DNA from: DATAAZ01 sp036259875
Lineage (GTDB): Bacteria; Actinomycetota; Thermoleophilia; Gaiellales; Gaiellaceae
DNA: 64,000 nucleotides
Assembly: GCA_036259875.1 (NCBI GenBank)
Contig: DATAAZ010000075.1
Span: forward strand, 1-64,000
Reading direction: 5' to 3'
The notes beneath the pieces are model-generated. The model was not told the DNA's origin, searched no databases, and saw only the letters and a program-made list of their open reading frames with translations. Both the position numbers and the translations under genes were made by a program. Of this stretch, positions 40,564 to 49,473 are shown piece after piece (position 1 is the first letter of the stretch; every line of letters starts with the position of its first letter).

Positions 40564-42376
40564 TGATGAGCGACAGGTGGGTGAATGCCTGCGGGAAGTT
40601 TCCGAGCGCCTCGCCGGTCGGCCCGATCTCCTCGGAGTAGAGGCCGAGGTGGTTCGCGTACGTGAGCATCTTCTCGAAGGCGATGCGCGCCTGGTCGATC
40701 CGGCCCGCGCGGGCGAGCGCCTCGACGTACCAGAAGGAGCAGATCGAGAACGTCCCTTCCTCGCCCTGCAGCCCGTCCGGGGAAGCGGCCGCGTTGTAGC
40801 GGTAGACGAGCGAGTCGGAGACGAGCTCGCGCCCGATGGCGTCGAGCGTCGAGAGCCAGCGCGGATCGGTCGGCGAGACGAACTTGACGAGCGGCATCAG
40901 AAGCACCGACGCGTCGAGCACGTCGGTGTCGTAGTGCTGGACGAACGCGCCCCGATCCTCGTGCCAGCCGCGGGTCATGATTTGCTCGAAGATCTCGTCG
41001 CGCACGCGCATCCAGCGGACGATGTCCGCCGGCAGCCCGCGCTGCCGCGCGATCCGGACGGCTCGCTCGACGGCGACCCACGACATGAGCCGCGAGTAAG
41101 TGAAGTGCTGGCGTCCCCCCCGGGTCTCCCAGACGCCCTCGTCGACCTGGTTCCAGTTCTCCGCGACCCAGTCGACGATGTCGGTCAGGTTTCGCCAGGA
41201 GTCGTACGAGATCGGCTCGCCGTACTTGTTGTAGAGGTAGACCGAGTCGATCAACTCGCCGTAGATGTCGAGCTGGAGCTGGTCGGCGGCGCCATTCCCG
41301 ATCCGGACGGGCGCCGAGCCCCGGTAGCCCTCGAGGTGATCGAGCGTGATCTCGTCCAGGTCGGGGCGCCCGTCGATCCCGTACATGATCTGGAGAGGGC
41401 CGGAGTCGCCTTGCATCCGTTCGCGGAAGCGATCGCCGAGCCAGCTCCCGAACGAGGCCGCCTCCTCGGTGAACCCGAGCCGAAGGAGCGCGTACAGCGA
41501 GAACGACGCGTCCCGGATCCAGGTGTAGCGGTAGTCCCAGTTCCGCTCGCCGCCCAGCTGCTCCGGAAGGCTCGTCGTCGCGGCCGCGACGATCGCGCCG
41601 GTCGGCTGGTAGGTCAGGAGCTTGAGCGCGAGCGCGGAGCGGTGGACGACCTCGCGCCAGCGCCCCATGTAGCGGCACTGCCGCAGCCACCGCTGCCAGA
41701 AATCGACCGTGTCGATGAGGAGGGTCCGCGCCTCGTCCTCACCGTAGCGGCGGGGCCGAAGGTCGCCGTCGCCGTTCTCGAGAACGAACGTCACGCGCTC
41801 GTCCGGCCCGACCGTGACCTCGCCGACGGCGCGACCCTCGTGGACCCGCAGCCGCGCGTGCGTCGAGAGCGCGAGGGAGCGGCCGCTCGAGCGGAAGACG
41901 ACACCGTCGTCCGCGACGTGCGCCTCGTGTCTGCGGCGCGCGTAGTCGAAGCGCGGGTCGATCTCGACGTGAAGCGGAAGCTCGCCGCGGATCCCGACCA
42001 CGGTGCGGACGACGCGGTCGCGTCCTCCGTCGCCCGGCCGCATGATCGGCATGAAGTCGATCACCTCTGCGACCCCGTCCCCGGAGGAAAAGCGGGTGAT
42101 GAGGACGTTCGTATCCGGAAAGTAGAACTGCCGCGACCTCCAGCCGGTGCCTGCGGGCGCGATGACGAACGACCCGCCCTTCTCGCGGTCGAGGAGTGAC
42201 GCGAAGATGCTCGGCGCATCGAATCGGCCGGGGCAGTACCAGTCGATCGTTCCATCGGTCCCGACGAGCGCGACCGTACGGAGGTCGCCGATGACGCCGT
42301 GGTCCTCGATGGGCAGGTAGTCGCGAGCGCGCTGCGGCGCGCGCTCCCGGGTGAGCTGTTCGATCGTTGTCGTCAT
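40529..42376 (-). CDS. glycoside hydrolase family 15 protein (glucoamylase/trehalase-like)
   Basis: 615 residues. The N-terminal beta domain begins DYLPIEDHGVIGDLRTVALVGTDGTIDWYCPGRFDAPSIF in two runs, and the (alpha/alpha)6 barrel has GGERNWDYRYTWIRDASF, HFTYSRLMSWVAVER and, near the end, EEGTFSICSFWYVEALARAG with a catalytic Glu. This matches the GH15 group that includes mycobacterial trehalase. It would hydrolyse trehalose or alpha-glucans in the cytoplasm; no signal peptide. The neighbouring MalT-like regulator fits a carbohydrate role. Confidence 0.85.
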   Translation of the reverse strand: MTTTIEQLTRERAPQRARDYLPIEDHGVIGDLRTVALVGTDGTIDWYCPGRFDAPSIFASLLDREKGGSFVIAPAGTGWRSRQFYFPDTNVLITRFSSGDGVAEVIDFMPIMRPGDGGRDRVVRTVVGIRGELPLHVEIDPRFDYARRRHEAHVADDGVVFRSSGRSLALSTHARLRVHEGRAVGEVTVGPDERVTFVLENGDGDLRPRRYGEDEARTLLIDTVDFWQRWLRQCRYMGRWREVVHRSALALKLLTYQPTGAIVAAATTSLPEQLGGERNWDYRYTWIRDASFSLYALLRLGFTEEAASFGSWLGDRFRERMQGDSGPLQIMYGIDGRPDLDEITLDHLEGYRGSAPVRIGNGAADQLQLDIYGELIDSVYLYNKYGEPISYDSWRNLTDIVDWVAENWNQVDEGVWETRGGRQHFTYSRLMSWVAVERAVRIARQRGLPADIVRWMRVRDEIFEQIMTRGWHEDRGAFVQHYDTDVLDASVLLMPLVKFVSPTDPRWLSTLDAIGRELVSDSLVYRYNAAASPDGLQGEEGTFSICSFWYVEALARAGRIDQARIAFEKMLTYANHLGLYSEEIGPTGEALGNFPQAFTHLSLISAATNLDRQLG

Positions 42377-42420
42377 GGAGCGACAGTCTCGGCGGCCGGG
42401 TGCCGCGTTACGCGACTCGA

Positions 42421-44700
42421 TTAGAGGAGCCGGAGCTCGCGCGCGCGCGCGACCGCTTCTTCGCGGCTCGAGGCGGAGAGCTTGCGGTAAATGCTCCGCG
42501 TATGCGTCTTGACGGTGTTCGCGGAGACGTACAGCGCTGATGCGATCTCGCGAAGTGACCGGTCGGACGGCAGGAGGCGTAGGACGGCCAGCTCGCGCTC
42601 GCTCAGCGTCTCGCCGCGATCGGCGACCTCGACGCGACCCCTCCGCCCGGCGACCGTCCGCTCCGCCCGCTCGAGCTCGACGCCGAGCGTCCCGAGCTCC
42701 GACCGGCCGGCGATCGCCGCGCGCGCCTCACGGACGAGCTCCCGCGCGGCGTCGTGATTGCGCTCCGCGTGCCGGACGGCCGCGAGGGAAAGCAATGCGA
42801 ACGCGAGCTCGACTCCACCCGCCCCCCGTCGTCCGAGGGCGACGGCACGCTCTGCGTGCGCGCGCGCGGCGTCGAGGTCGCCGTGTTGACGGTTCGCCTT
42901 CGAGCGCGCGACGAGCGCAGGGAGCGCGACCCAGTGCTCGGCCAGACCCTGCTCGTCGCTCATCGTGAGCGCGGCGGCGGCGCGTCGCTCGGCGGCCACC
43001 AGATCGCCGCGTTCGGCCTCAATCGCCGCGAGATACCCCAGCGCGCCGATGACGGAGAGGTTGTTGCTCGCGCCTTGGCGGAGGTGAACGGCTTCGTCAA
43101 GCCGCGCCGCCGCTTCGTCGAGTTCGCCGAGCCAGAAGAGGCTTCGGCCGAGCGCGGCGCACGCCATCGCGCGCCACGGCGACGCGGGGTCGCGTTCGAG
43201 CTCGACGGCACGGCGGCCCGCTTCGGTCGCGCGCCGGAACTCGCCGACCATGTAGAGGCGGACGGCGCGGTAGATCGCCGCCTCGGCCTCGACCGTTGAC
43301 GCGCCGCGCCGAACGTCGCCCGCGAGTGGCGCCTGCTCCGCAGCGTCGAGCCACGGCTCGACCTCGTCGCGGCGCCCGAGCGTCAGCGAGGCGCCCGCCT
43401 TCGCGAGGCAGAGGCGAGCATCCGCGCGGACGGCGTCGGGCGGGAGCGCCGCGATCCATGCCGCGACCGTTTCGCTCCGTCCTCCGTTCACGTACTCGTT
43501 CCAGTTGAGGGCGACGAGGTCAGCCGCCTCCGCGATCGACCCCGCCGCGACCGCGTGGCGAATCGCCTGGGAGACGGAGCCGTGCTCGCGATGCCAGGCG
43601 CTCGCGCGGCGGTGGAGCGCCGGCACGAGCGCGGGCTCGCTTCGCTCCAGCTCGTGGCGGAGGAGGTCGGCGAACAGGTGGTGGTAGCGGTACCAGTGTC
43701 GCGTCGTGTCGAGCGGGACGAGGAAGAGGTTCGACCGTTCGATCTCCACGAGCATCCGAGCCCCGCCCGCCGTCCCGGTAACGGCGTCGCAGAGCGGTCC
43801 AGAGAGGCGGTCGAGGATCGACGTCCGGAGGAGGAACGATCGGACGCGCTCCGGCTGCCGTTCGAGCACCTCCGTGACGAGGTAATCGACGATGTGGCGG
43901 TCGTCTCCGGCAAACACGCGGATGAACGCGCGGCGGTCCTCCCGCCCCTCGAGCGAGAGCGCAGCGAGGTAGATCCCGGCCGCCCACCCTTCCGTACGAC
44001 GGTGCAGGAGCGCGACGTCGTCGGGCTCGAGCCCGAGCGAAAGCGTCCGGTTCACGAAGGCCTCCGCTTCCGCCTGTGTGAAGCGAAGGTCTTCTGCCCG
44101 GAGCTCGGCGAGCTCGCCGAGCGCTCGCAGCCGTGCCAGCGGCAGCTGAGGATCGATCCGGGTCGCGACGACGAGACGGAGGGAGCGCGGCATCCGCTCG
44201 ATAAGACGGGAAACCTGGTCGACGATCTCGCGATTCGTCACGGCGTGGAAATCGTCGAGGACGAGGACGATCTCCTCCTCAAGCCACTCGAGCTCGTTCA
44301 CGAGCTCGGCGAGCGCAACGTCGACGACGCCGGCGGCGGGCGCTCGGAGCAGCGCGCTCGCGTGCTCGCCGAGCGAAGGCTCGACGGTCCGCAGCGCAGC
44401 GACAACGTAGAGCCAGAAGCGGACGGCGTCGTTGTCTCCCTGGTCGAGCGAGAGCCATGCGAACCGCCGACCCGGGTGCGGCTGCGTTTGCCAGTCGGCG
44501 ACGAGCGTCGTCTTTCCCCACCCAGGCGGCGCGTCCACGAGCGTCAGCTTCGGCAGCCGCTTCGCCGAGAGCCGGGCGAGCAACGCGCTCCGCGGAACGA
44601 GCTCCCGCGCGGCCGCAGGCGGATGGAGCTTCGTCGCCACGAGGACCGGGCCGGCCGGCGGTGCGGGTCGCGAAGCGGCGCTCGCGGCGGCCGGCGCCAT
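42421..44700 (-). CDS. MalT-like LuxR-family (LAL) transcriptional regulator
   Basis: A 759-residue STAND ATPase regulator. Walker A DAPPGWGKTTLV (57-68), an NTPase domain with Walker B VLVLDDFHAV, a TPR-rich middle (about 380-690) and a C-terminal LuxR helix-turn-helix (LSERELAVLRLLPSD...EIASALYVSANTVKTHTRSIYRKL). It probably senses a sugar-type ligand and activates nearby genes such as the GH15 gene 45 bases downstream. The ATG shares its A with the stop of the upstream remnant ORF (TGATG), so it may now depend on that ORF for translation. Confidence 0.85.
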   Translation of the reverse strand: MAPAAASAASRPAPPAGPVLVATKLHPPAAARELVPRSALLARLSAKRLPKLTLVDAPPGWGKTTLVADWQTQPHPGRRFAWLSLDQGDNDAVRFWLYVVAALRTVEPSLGEHASALLRAPAAGVVDVALAELVNELEWLEEEIVLVLDDFHAVTNREIVDQVSRLIERMPRSLRLVVATRIDPQLPLARLRALGELAELRAEDLRFTQAEAEAFVNRTLSLGLEPDDVALLHRRTEGWAAGIYLAALSLEGREDRRAFIRVFAGDDRHIVDYLVTEVLERQPERVRSFLLRTSILDRLSGPLCDAVTGTAGGARMLVEIERSNLFLVPLDTTRHWYRYHHLFADLLRHELERSEPALVPALHRRASAWHREHGSVSQAIRHAVAAGSIAEAADLVALNWNEYVNGGRSETVAAWIAALPPDAVRADARLCLAKAGASLTLGRRDEVEPWLDAAEQAPLAGDVRRGASTVEAEAAIYRAVRLYMVGEFRRATEAGRRAVELERDPASPWRAMACAALGRSLFWLGELDEAAARLDEAVHLRQGASNNLSVIGALGYLAAIEAERGDLVAAERRAAAALTMSDEQGLAEHWVALPALVARSKANRQHGDLDAARAHAERAVALGRRGAGGVELAFALLSLAAVRHAERNHDAARELVREARAAIAGRSELGTLGVELERAERTVAGRRGRVEVADRGETLSERELAVLRLLPSDRSLREIASALYVSANTVKTHTRSIYRKLSASSREEAVARARELRLL

Positions 44701-44903
44701 CACGGGTACGCGGCGACGTGCGTCGCCTGCGGGCGGAGCGCGACGGAGGTTGTCTCGAAGTCGGGCGGGTGGCCGACCGCGCCGCGGCCGAATGAGCCGG
44801 GCGGGCCGAGCGCCGTGACGCGCTCGCCGTCAACAACCAGGTCGAGCGGCTCGCTCGCGTCCGGCGTGACGACGGTTCCCCCCCGGAAGAGCAGGTCGTG
44901 CAT
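44700..44903 (-). pseudogene. truncated amidohydrolase (hydantoinase-like) 5' end
   Basis: 67 residues whose first 33 (HDLLFRGGTVVTPDASEPLD, then LVVDGERVTALGPPG) match the N-terminal strand pattern of dihydropyrimidinase/amidohydrolase proteins. The metal-site HxH that should follow is missing; the tail is unrelated. It keeps a good ribosome site (GGAAGGAG before the ATG) and ends in a TGATG overlap with the LuxR gene, so it may be retained as a translated leader. Confidence 0.6.
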
Positions 44904-44975
44904 GTGCTCCTTCCCCCGGTCGGCTGGCGTCGCGCTCGACGATAAAGGAGCCGGAGAAACCCGTCCAGACGGCGT

Positions 44976-45644
44976 TCAGCGCTCGAGGTACCCCTCGAGG
45001 ACGCGGCGGACTTTCGAGCGGGCGCGGTGCAGGAGAACCCGCTGATTGACCTCCGAGAGCGCGAGCAGCTGGCAGACCTCCTCGGAGCTCCACCCCTCGA
45101 CATCGCGAAGCGTGATCACCTGCGCCTGCAGAGCCGGAAGTCCGGCGATCGCCGAGCGGATCTCGGCGAGCGTTTCCTCGGACGCAAGCCGCCGCTCTGG
45201 GATCTCGTCCCAGCTCGCGGGCGGTGACGCCCAGTGGCCCGGCCAGACCGGGTGACTCGCGTCGAGGAAGCGGTTGGGATCCACGGCGGGTTCGTCCTCG
45301 CCCGCCGTGCCGAGCGCCGCGAAAGGAATCGTCCGCCCCTCACGCTCGCCCCGCGTCTTCGCGGTGTTCGTGAGGATGCGGAAGATCCAGGTCTTGAGCG
45401 ACGAGCGGCCCTGGAAGCGGTCGATCCCCTGGACGACGCCGAGCCAGGTCTCCTGGGCGACCTCCTCGGCGACGGTCCGGTCGCGCACGTAGACGGTCGC
45501 GAGCCGGACGAGAGACGCGTGATAGCGGTCGACGAGCTCGGCGAAGGCGCCCTCGTCGCCGCGGCGAAGCGCCGTTACGAGGCGCGCTTCCTCCGCAGAA
45601 GCCCAATGCCCCGTCGGCGGGTCGAGTTCGGCCTGCAAGCTCAC
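44976..45644 (-). CDS. ECF-type RNA polymerase sigma factor
   Basis: 222 residues. Region 2: DEGAFAELVDRYHASLVRLA, AEEVAQETWLGVVQGID, SLKTWIFRILTNTAKT; region 4: LPALQAQVITLRDVEGWSSEEVCQLL and NQRVLLHRARSKVR. About 60 residues link the regions. The GTG at 45644 has AGGAGGTGGA upstream, and its first bases overlap the stop of the preceding gene (GTGA). A zinc-finger anti-sigma gene lies upstream in the same direction, separated by two small ORFs, and is the likely partner. Confidence 0.88.
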   Translation of the reverse strand: MSLQAELDPPTGHWASAEEARLVTALRRGDEGAFAELVDRYHASLVRLATVYVRDRTVAEEVAQETWLGVVQGIDRFQGRSSLKTWIFRILTNTAKTRGEREGRTIPFAALGTAGEDEPAVDPNRFLDASHPVWPGHWASPPASWDEIPERRLASEETLAEIRSAIAGLPALQAQVITLRDVEGWSSEEVCQLLALSEVNQRVLLHRARSKVRRVLEGYLER

Positions 45645-45880
45645 GTCTCCACCTCCTGCTCGACCTTTACGAGCTCGAGCCCGAAGTCGCGGATCCGGTC
45701 GAGGAGGCCGTGAAGCTCCGACTGATCACGCACGTCGCCGACGAGCGCGGTAACGCCGGTCCCCGCCTCGAGCGCCATGCCGTCGAACGCCGACGCCAGG
45801 CGCTCGGTCAACCTCCCGCGTACGACGATCCGATACCGCGCCGGCGCGGCTCGCGTCTCGCTCTTTCGCATCTCGGTCAT
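45641..45880 (-). CDS. small conserved hypothetical protein coupled to the sigma gene
   Basis: 79 residues: a basic N-terminus, then YRIVVRGRLTERLASAFDGM, TGVTALVGDVRDQSELHGLL and FGLELVKVE, a beta-alpha-beta layout like ACT/ferredoxin-like folds. I recall similar short ORFs as common in actinobacteria without known function. Start ATG 45880 (45871 possible). Its TGA overlaps the sigma-factor GTG by 4 bases, so translation of the two is linked. Confidence 0.6.
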   Translation of the reverse strand: MTEMRKSETRAAPARYRIVVRGRLTERLASAFDGMALEAGTGVTALVGDVRDQSELHGLLDRIRDFGLELVKVEQEVET

Positions 45881-45953
45881 GCCGCGACGTTTGCACTCGG
45901 GAGGGTGAGACGTCATCACCCGCGAGGCCGATTCACCCGGGTGAATCGCTTTG

Positions 45954-46160
45954 CTACGCGGCCGCTGCGACGGGGGCGGGGCGGTAGCGGTTCGGGTGGT
46001 AGAACGCGTCGAGCGCGGCGGCGTTCGGAACGTCGACGACAAACGCATCGGCCTCCCGGTCGTCGTGGTAGCGGAGAAACGCCTGGTTCCGGCCGGCGTC
46101 CCAGAGGAGCCGGACGAGGAGGCCGCCCTCGCTTCGCCGCGCGAGTTCGTAGACGATCAT
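45954..46160 (-). CDS. small conserved hypothetical protein
   Basis: 68 residues: MIVYELARRSEGGLLVRLLW, then DAFVVDVPNAAALDAFYHP and an Ala-rich end. The layout (short strands with a C-terminal ALDAFYHP helix) recalls small actinobacterial proteins of unknown function. It sits between the anti-sigma gene and the sigma-coupled ORF. Confidence 0.55.
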   Translation of the reverse strand: MIVYELARRSEGGLLVRLLWDAGRNQAFLRYHDDREADAFVVDVPNAAALDAFYHPNRYRPAPVAAAA

Positions 46161-46189
46161 GCCGAGGAGTCCCTGAACAGGACGCGGCG

Positions 46190-46477
46190 TTACGCGTCTG
46201 TCCTCGTCCAGCCCCGAAACGCCTGGAGAAGCGCCTCGCGCGCGCCCGGCGGCACGTCCTCCTCGCGGAGCCGCCCTGTGAGCCGAACAGTTTCCCGCAT
46301 CTGCTCGATGTACGTCGTGCAGCCGGGGCAGTTAACGACGTGCGCTTCGACGCGCGCGCGCTCTTCGGCCGGCAGCGTGCCTTCCAAGTAGTCGGTGACG
46401 ATCTCGACCAGCTCGCGACAGCTGAGCTCGTCGCGGGTGCTTCCGTTCGATCCTGTGTCGCGCGCGTCGGCCGTCAT
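46190..46477 (-). CDS. zinc-finger anti-sigma factor
   Basis: 95 residues with a ZAS-type zinc finger: SCRELVEIVTDYLEGTLP and HVVNCPGC (H-x3-C-x2-C with an earlier Cys). Such proteins hold ECF sigma factors inactive until a redox or other signal releases them. There is no transmembrane helix, so it is soluble. The likely target is the ECF sigma encoded about 0.5 kb downstream on the same strand. The ATG at 46477 matches the domain start. Confidence 0.75.
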   Translation of the reverse strand: MTADARDTGSNGSTRDELSCRELVEIVTDYLEGTLPAEERARVEAHVVNCPGCTTYIEQMRETVRLTGRLREEDVPPGAREALLQAFRGWTRTDA

Positions 46478-46629
46478 GTCAGCTCGGAGGGCGCACGGTC
46501 GTCCGGCGCGGCCGGACGTCGTCGCGTCTCCCGCTCGATTCGTCCTCGCTCGAGGCGAAACGTTACAGCGGGCGCGCGTAACGAACGCCCGGTGCCCACG
46601 ACTGTTGGGCAGGCAGCGCCGACTCACCG

Positions 46630-47877
46630 ATGGAGCTCGACCTCTCGAACCTGCTGATCGTCACGGCCGTCGCCTTCGCGGCGCCGCTCCTCCTCGGGCT
46701 CGCACCGGCGCTCCGGCTCCCGTCCGTTGTCCTCGAACTCGTCGCGGGCATCGCGATCGGTCCGGCCGTCCTGGGATGGGTGGAACCGGACGAGCCCGTC
46801 CGAGTCCTGTCGCTCGTCGGGCTCGCGTTCCTCCTTTTCCTCGCCGGCCTCGAGATCGAGTTCGACCGTCTGCGTGGGCGGCGGCTCGCGCTGACCTCGT
46901 TCGGATTCGCGCTCTCGTTCGCGATTGCGGTCGTCATCGGGTTCGTGCTCGGGGCGATCGACCAGGTCGAGACGCCGCTCTTCGTCGCCATCCTCCTGGT
47001 GGCGACGTCGCTCGGCGTCGTCGTCCCGGTCCTCAAGGACTCGGGCCGCGTCGCGTCCGACCTGGGCCAGCTTCTGATCGCGGCCGCGTCGATCGCCGAC
47101 TTCGGGGCGGTCATCCTGCTCTCCCTCTTCTTCTCGCGGGAAGCGACCGGAACCGGTGCGCAGCTCGTCCTGCTCGGCGGCTTCTTCGTGGTTGCGATCG
47201 TGCTCCTCATCGTGTTGATGCGGGCGGAGCGCTCGCGGCTGCTCTCGAGCGTATTCCTCCGCCTGCAGGACACCACGGCCCAGATCCGCGTCCGCGGCGC
47301 CTTCGTCCTTCTCGTCGGGTTCGCTGCCCTGGCCGGTGAGCTGGGGCTCGAGGTCATCCTCGGTGCGTTCATGGCGGGCGCGATCCTCACGCTCGTCGAC
47401 CGCGACCAGACGATGACGCACCCGCAGCTTCGCGTGAAGCTCGAGGCCGCCGGCTTCGGGATCTTCATCCCGGTGTTCTTCGTGACGAGCGGCGTCCAGT
47501 TCGACCTCGACGCGCTCTTCGCGAGCGGCGAGACGATCGCGCGGGTGCCGATTTTCTTCGGAGCCCTCATGATCGTTCGCGGGCTCCCTGCGCTTCTCTA
47601 TCGCTCCACGATCGGCGCGCGTAACACGGTCGTCGCCGCGCTCCTCCAGGCGACGTCGCTCCCCTTCATCGTCGCCGGGTCGATGATCGGCATCGAGCTC
47701 GGGACGATCGACGAGGCGACCGGTGCCGCGCTCATCGCGGCCGGGTTGCTGTCCGTGCTCGTCTTCCCGCTGGTCGCGCTGACGATCTTGCGCCGCGACG
47801 AGCCGACCGCGCGGCCCGCTGAGCCGGTGCCGCCCATCGGCGCCGGACGGGCGACGCTCGAGCATTCGGCGACGTAG
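46630..47877 (+). CDS. cation:proton antiporter (CPA2/KefB-like)
   Basis: A 415-residue integral membrane protein with about 11-12 helices, including the CPA2 elements LFLAGLEIEFDRLRGRR, ATSLGVVVPVLKDSG and IADFGAVILL (likely ion-site Asp). It ends without an RCK/TrkA-N domain, so any gating subunit is separate. It probably exchanges K+ or Na+ for protons. Divergent from the anti-sigma gene. Confidence 0.85.
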   Translation: MELDLSNLLIVTAVAFAAPLLLGLAPALRLPSVVLELVAGIAIGPAVLGWVEPDEPVRVLSLVGLAFLLFLAGLEIEFDRLRGRRLALTSFGFALSFAIAVVIGFVLGAIDQVETPLFVAILLVATSLGVVVPVLKDSGRVASDLGQLLIAAASIADFGAVILLSLFFSREATGTGAQLVLLGGFFVVAIVLLIVLMRAERSRLLSSVFLRLQDTTAQIRVRGAFVLLVGFAALAGELGLEVILGAFMAGAILTLVDRDQTMTHPQLRVKLEAAGFGIFIPVFFVTSGVQFDLDALFASGETIARVPIFFGALMIVRGLPALLYRSTIGARNTVVAALLQATSLPFIVAGSMIGIELGTIDEATGAALIAAGLLSVLVFPLVALTILRRDEPTARPAEPVPPIGAGRATLEHSAT

Positions 47878-47892
47878 CGTCACCGGCCGCTC

Positions 47893-48654
47893 ATGGCCGA
47901 TTCCCACGTCGCCGCCTACCACCGCGAGCTCGTTGCCCGGCTCCACGCCGTCCTCGGCGACCGCCTGGTCGGCGTGTACGCGGGCGGCTCGTGGGCGCTC
48001 GGCGACTACCAGCCCGGCCGTAGCGACGTCGACGTGGCCGCGGTCACGCGCGGTCGGCTCACACGGCCGGTGAAGGAAGCGATCGTCGCCGCGGTTCGCC
48101 ACGAGGCGCTCCACTGCCCCGCGCGGGGGCTCGAGCTCGTCGCCTACTCGGATGCCGCCGCCGCTCGTCCCGCCCACGCCGACTTCGAGCTCAACCTGAA
48201 CACCGGCGCGGACATGGAGTTCCGCGCGGACTTCGAGCCCGGTACGGAGACCCACTGGTTCGCCATCGACCGTGCGATCCTCGCCGCACACGGAATCGCG
48301 CTCGCCGGCCCGCCGCCCGGGGACGTGTTCGGGCCGATCCCTCGTCGTGTGCTGCTCGACGTGCTCCGACGAGGGATCGGCTGGTGGGAGGCGTGCGACC
48401 CCGCAAGCCCCGATGCCGTGCTGAACGCGTGCCGGTCGCTTCGGTTCGCTGCGGCCGGCCGCTGGGCGTCGAAGCGGGTTGCGGCCGAGTGGGCGCTCGA
48501 CAACGGCTACGACCCCGAGCTCGTGCGAGACGCGCTCGCCGCTCGAACGACCCGGCGGGCGCTCGACCCGCGGCGCGTCCGGCGCTTCCTCGCCGCCGTC
48601 GAGACGCGGCTACGCGAGCAGGTAGCCCGCGACGAAACCGAGCACCGTCGCTGA
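47893..48654 (+). CDS. aminoglycoside-adenylyltransferase-like nucleotidyltransferase
   Basis: 253 residues. The N-terminal nucleotidyltransferase core has AGGSWALGDYQPGRSDVDVAAV (GGS at 31-33 and the metal pair DVD at 45-47, listed here in two parts of one motif), and the C-terminal helical domain has LNACRSLRFAAAGRWASK, as in DUF4111/AadA proteins. It may adenylylate an aminoglycoside or an unrelated substrate; resistance cannot be concluded. It follows the antiporter by 15 bases and converges with the ZIP gene, overlapping by 45 bases. Confidence 0.75.
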   Translation: MADSHVAAYHRELVARLHAVLGDRLVGVYAGGSWALGDYQPGRSDVDVAAVTRGRLTRPVKEAIVAAVRHEALHCPARGLELVAYSDAAAARPAHADFELNLNTGADMEFRADFEPGTETHWFAIDRAILAAHGIALAGPPPGDVFGPIPRRVLLDVLRRGIGWWEACDPASPDAVLNACRSLRFAAAGRWASKRVAAEWALDNGYDPELVRDALAARTTRRALDPRRVRRFLAAVETRLREQVARDETEHRR

Positions 48655-49377
48655 CGCGACGAGGCTCGAGACCTCCTCGAAGGCGTGGGGGATGATCGAG
48701 ATCGAGACGACTGCGAGCACGGCGCCGGCGGCGATCGCCTGCGCGGTTCCGACGACACTCGGGCTCGCGTCCGAAAGGACCGTGCCGCCGAGGAGCGTCG
48801 CCGCGGCAAGCGCGACGCCGATCGCGCCGAGGAGGACGACGGCGAACCGCCTCGAGTGGCCGCCGGCGATGATCGGCTGCCCTGCGCCGTAGGCCTCGAC
48901 GACGTTTCCGACCAGGATCCCGACGAGGAGCGCGAGGCCGATCTCGCCCTCGGCGATCGTGAGCCCGAGCGCGATCGACTCCGGCACACCGTCCACGAAG
49001 AGGCCCGCAGCGATCGCCTCGCCGCGCGCCGCTTCTGCCTGATGCGCCGGCATGGTCATCGCGCGCCCCGCGGCCGCTGCGTGACCGGATCGCCGCATCA
49101 TCTCCATCTCCGGGTCGCGCGTCAGCCACCCGTCGAGCGCGACAAACACCGCGGTCCCTGCGAGGAGCCCAACGGCTGTCAGCCCGGCACCCGCCTGCTC
49201 GTCCGCTTCCGGCACGAGCTCGAGCGCGACCGCGGAGAGGAGGAGACCGCCGCCGAACGCCGTCAGGCCTGCGGCGACGCGCGCGGGCAGGCGGAGTGCG
49301 GCCGCGGCGAGGGCACCCATGAACAGGCTGCCTCCGACCGCGAGTCCCCACGCGAGTGCGGCGCCGGCGTTCGACAC
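48610..49377 (-). CDS. ZIP-family metal transporter
   Basis: 255 residues with about eight hydrophobic helices. It carries LFVDGVPESIALGL (helix IV-like metal site) and LVGNVVEAYGAGQ (helix V-like Glu site), then SISIIPHAFEE. The His-poor metal site suggests a divergent member. Start GTG 49377. The 3' end overlaps the convergent nucleotidyltransferase gene. Confidence 0.75.
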   Translation of the reverse strand: MSNAGAALAWGLAVGGSLFMGALAAAALRLPARVAAGLTAFGGGLLLSAVALELVPEADEQAGAGLTAVGLLAGTAVFVALDGWLTRDPEMEMMRRSGHAAAAGRAMTMPAHQAEAARGEAIAAGLFVDGVPESIALGLTIAEGEIGLALLVGILVGNVVEAYGAGQPIIAGGHSRRFAVVLLGAIGVALAAATLLGGTVLSDASPSVVGTAQAIAAGAVLAVVSISIIPHAFEEVSSLVASATVLGFVAGYLLA

Positions 49378-49473
49378 GCCGCCTGCCTACCACAGCGCCG
49401 TCACGCGTGTAACGCCCCACGACCGCCCGAGACTGACCGAGCGAACCGACGAGCGTCCGCAAGGAGGAAAGGG

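Noticed and set aside
47893..48654. Calling this gene an aminoglycoside resistance determinant
   Set aside because: The nucleotidyltransferase motif is shared by many unrelated enzymes, the locus has no mobile context, and substrate cannot be inferred.
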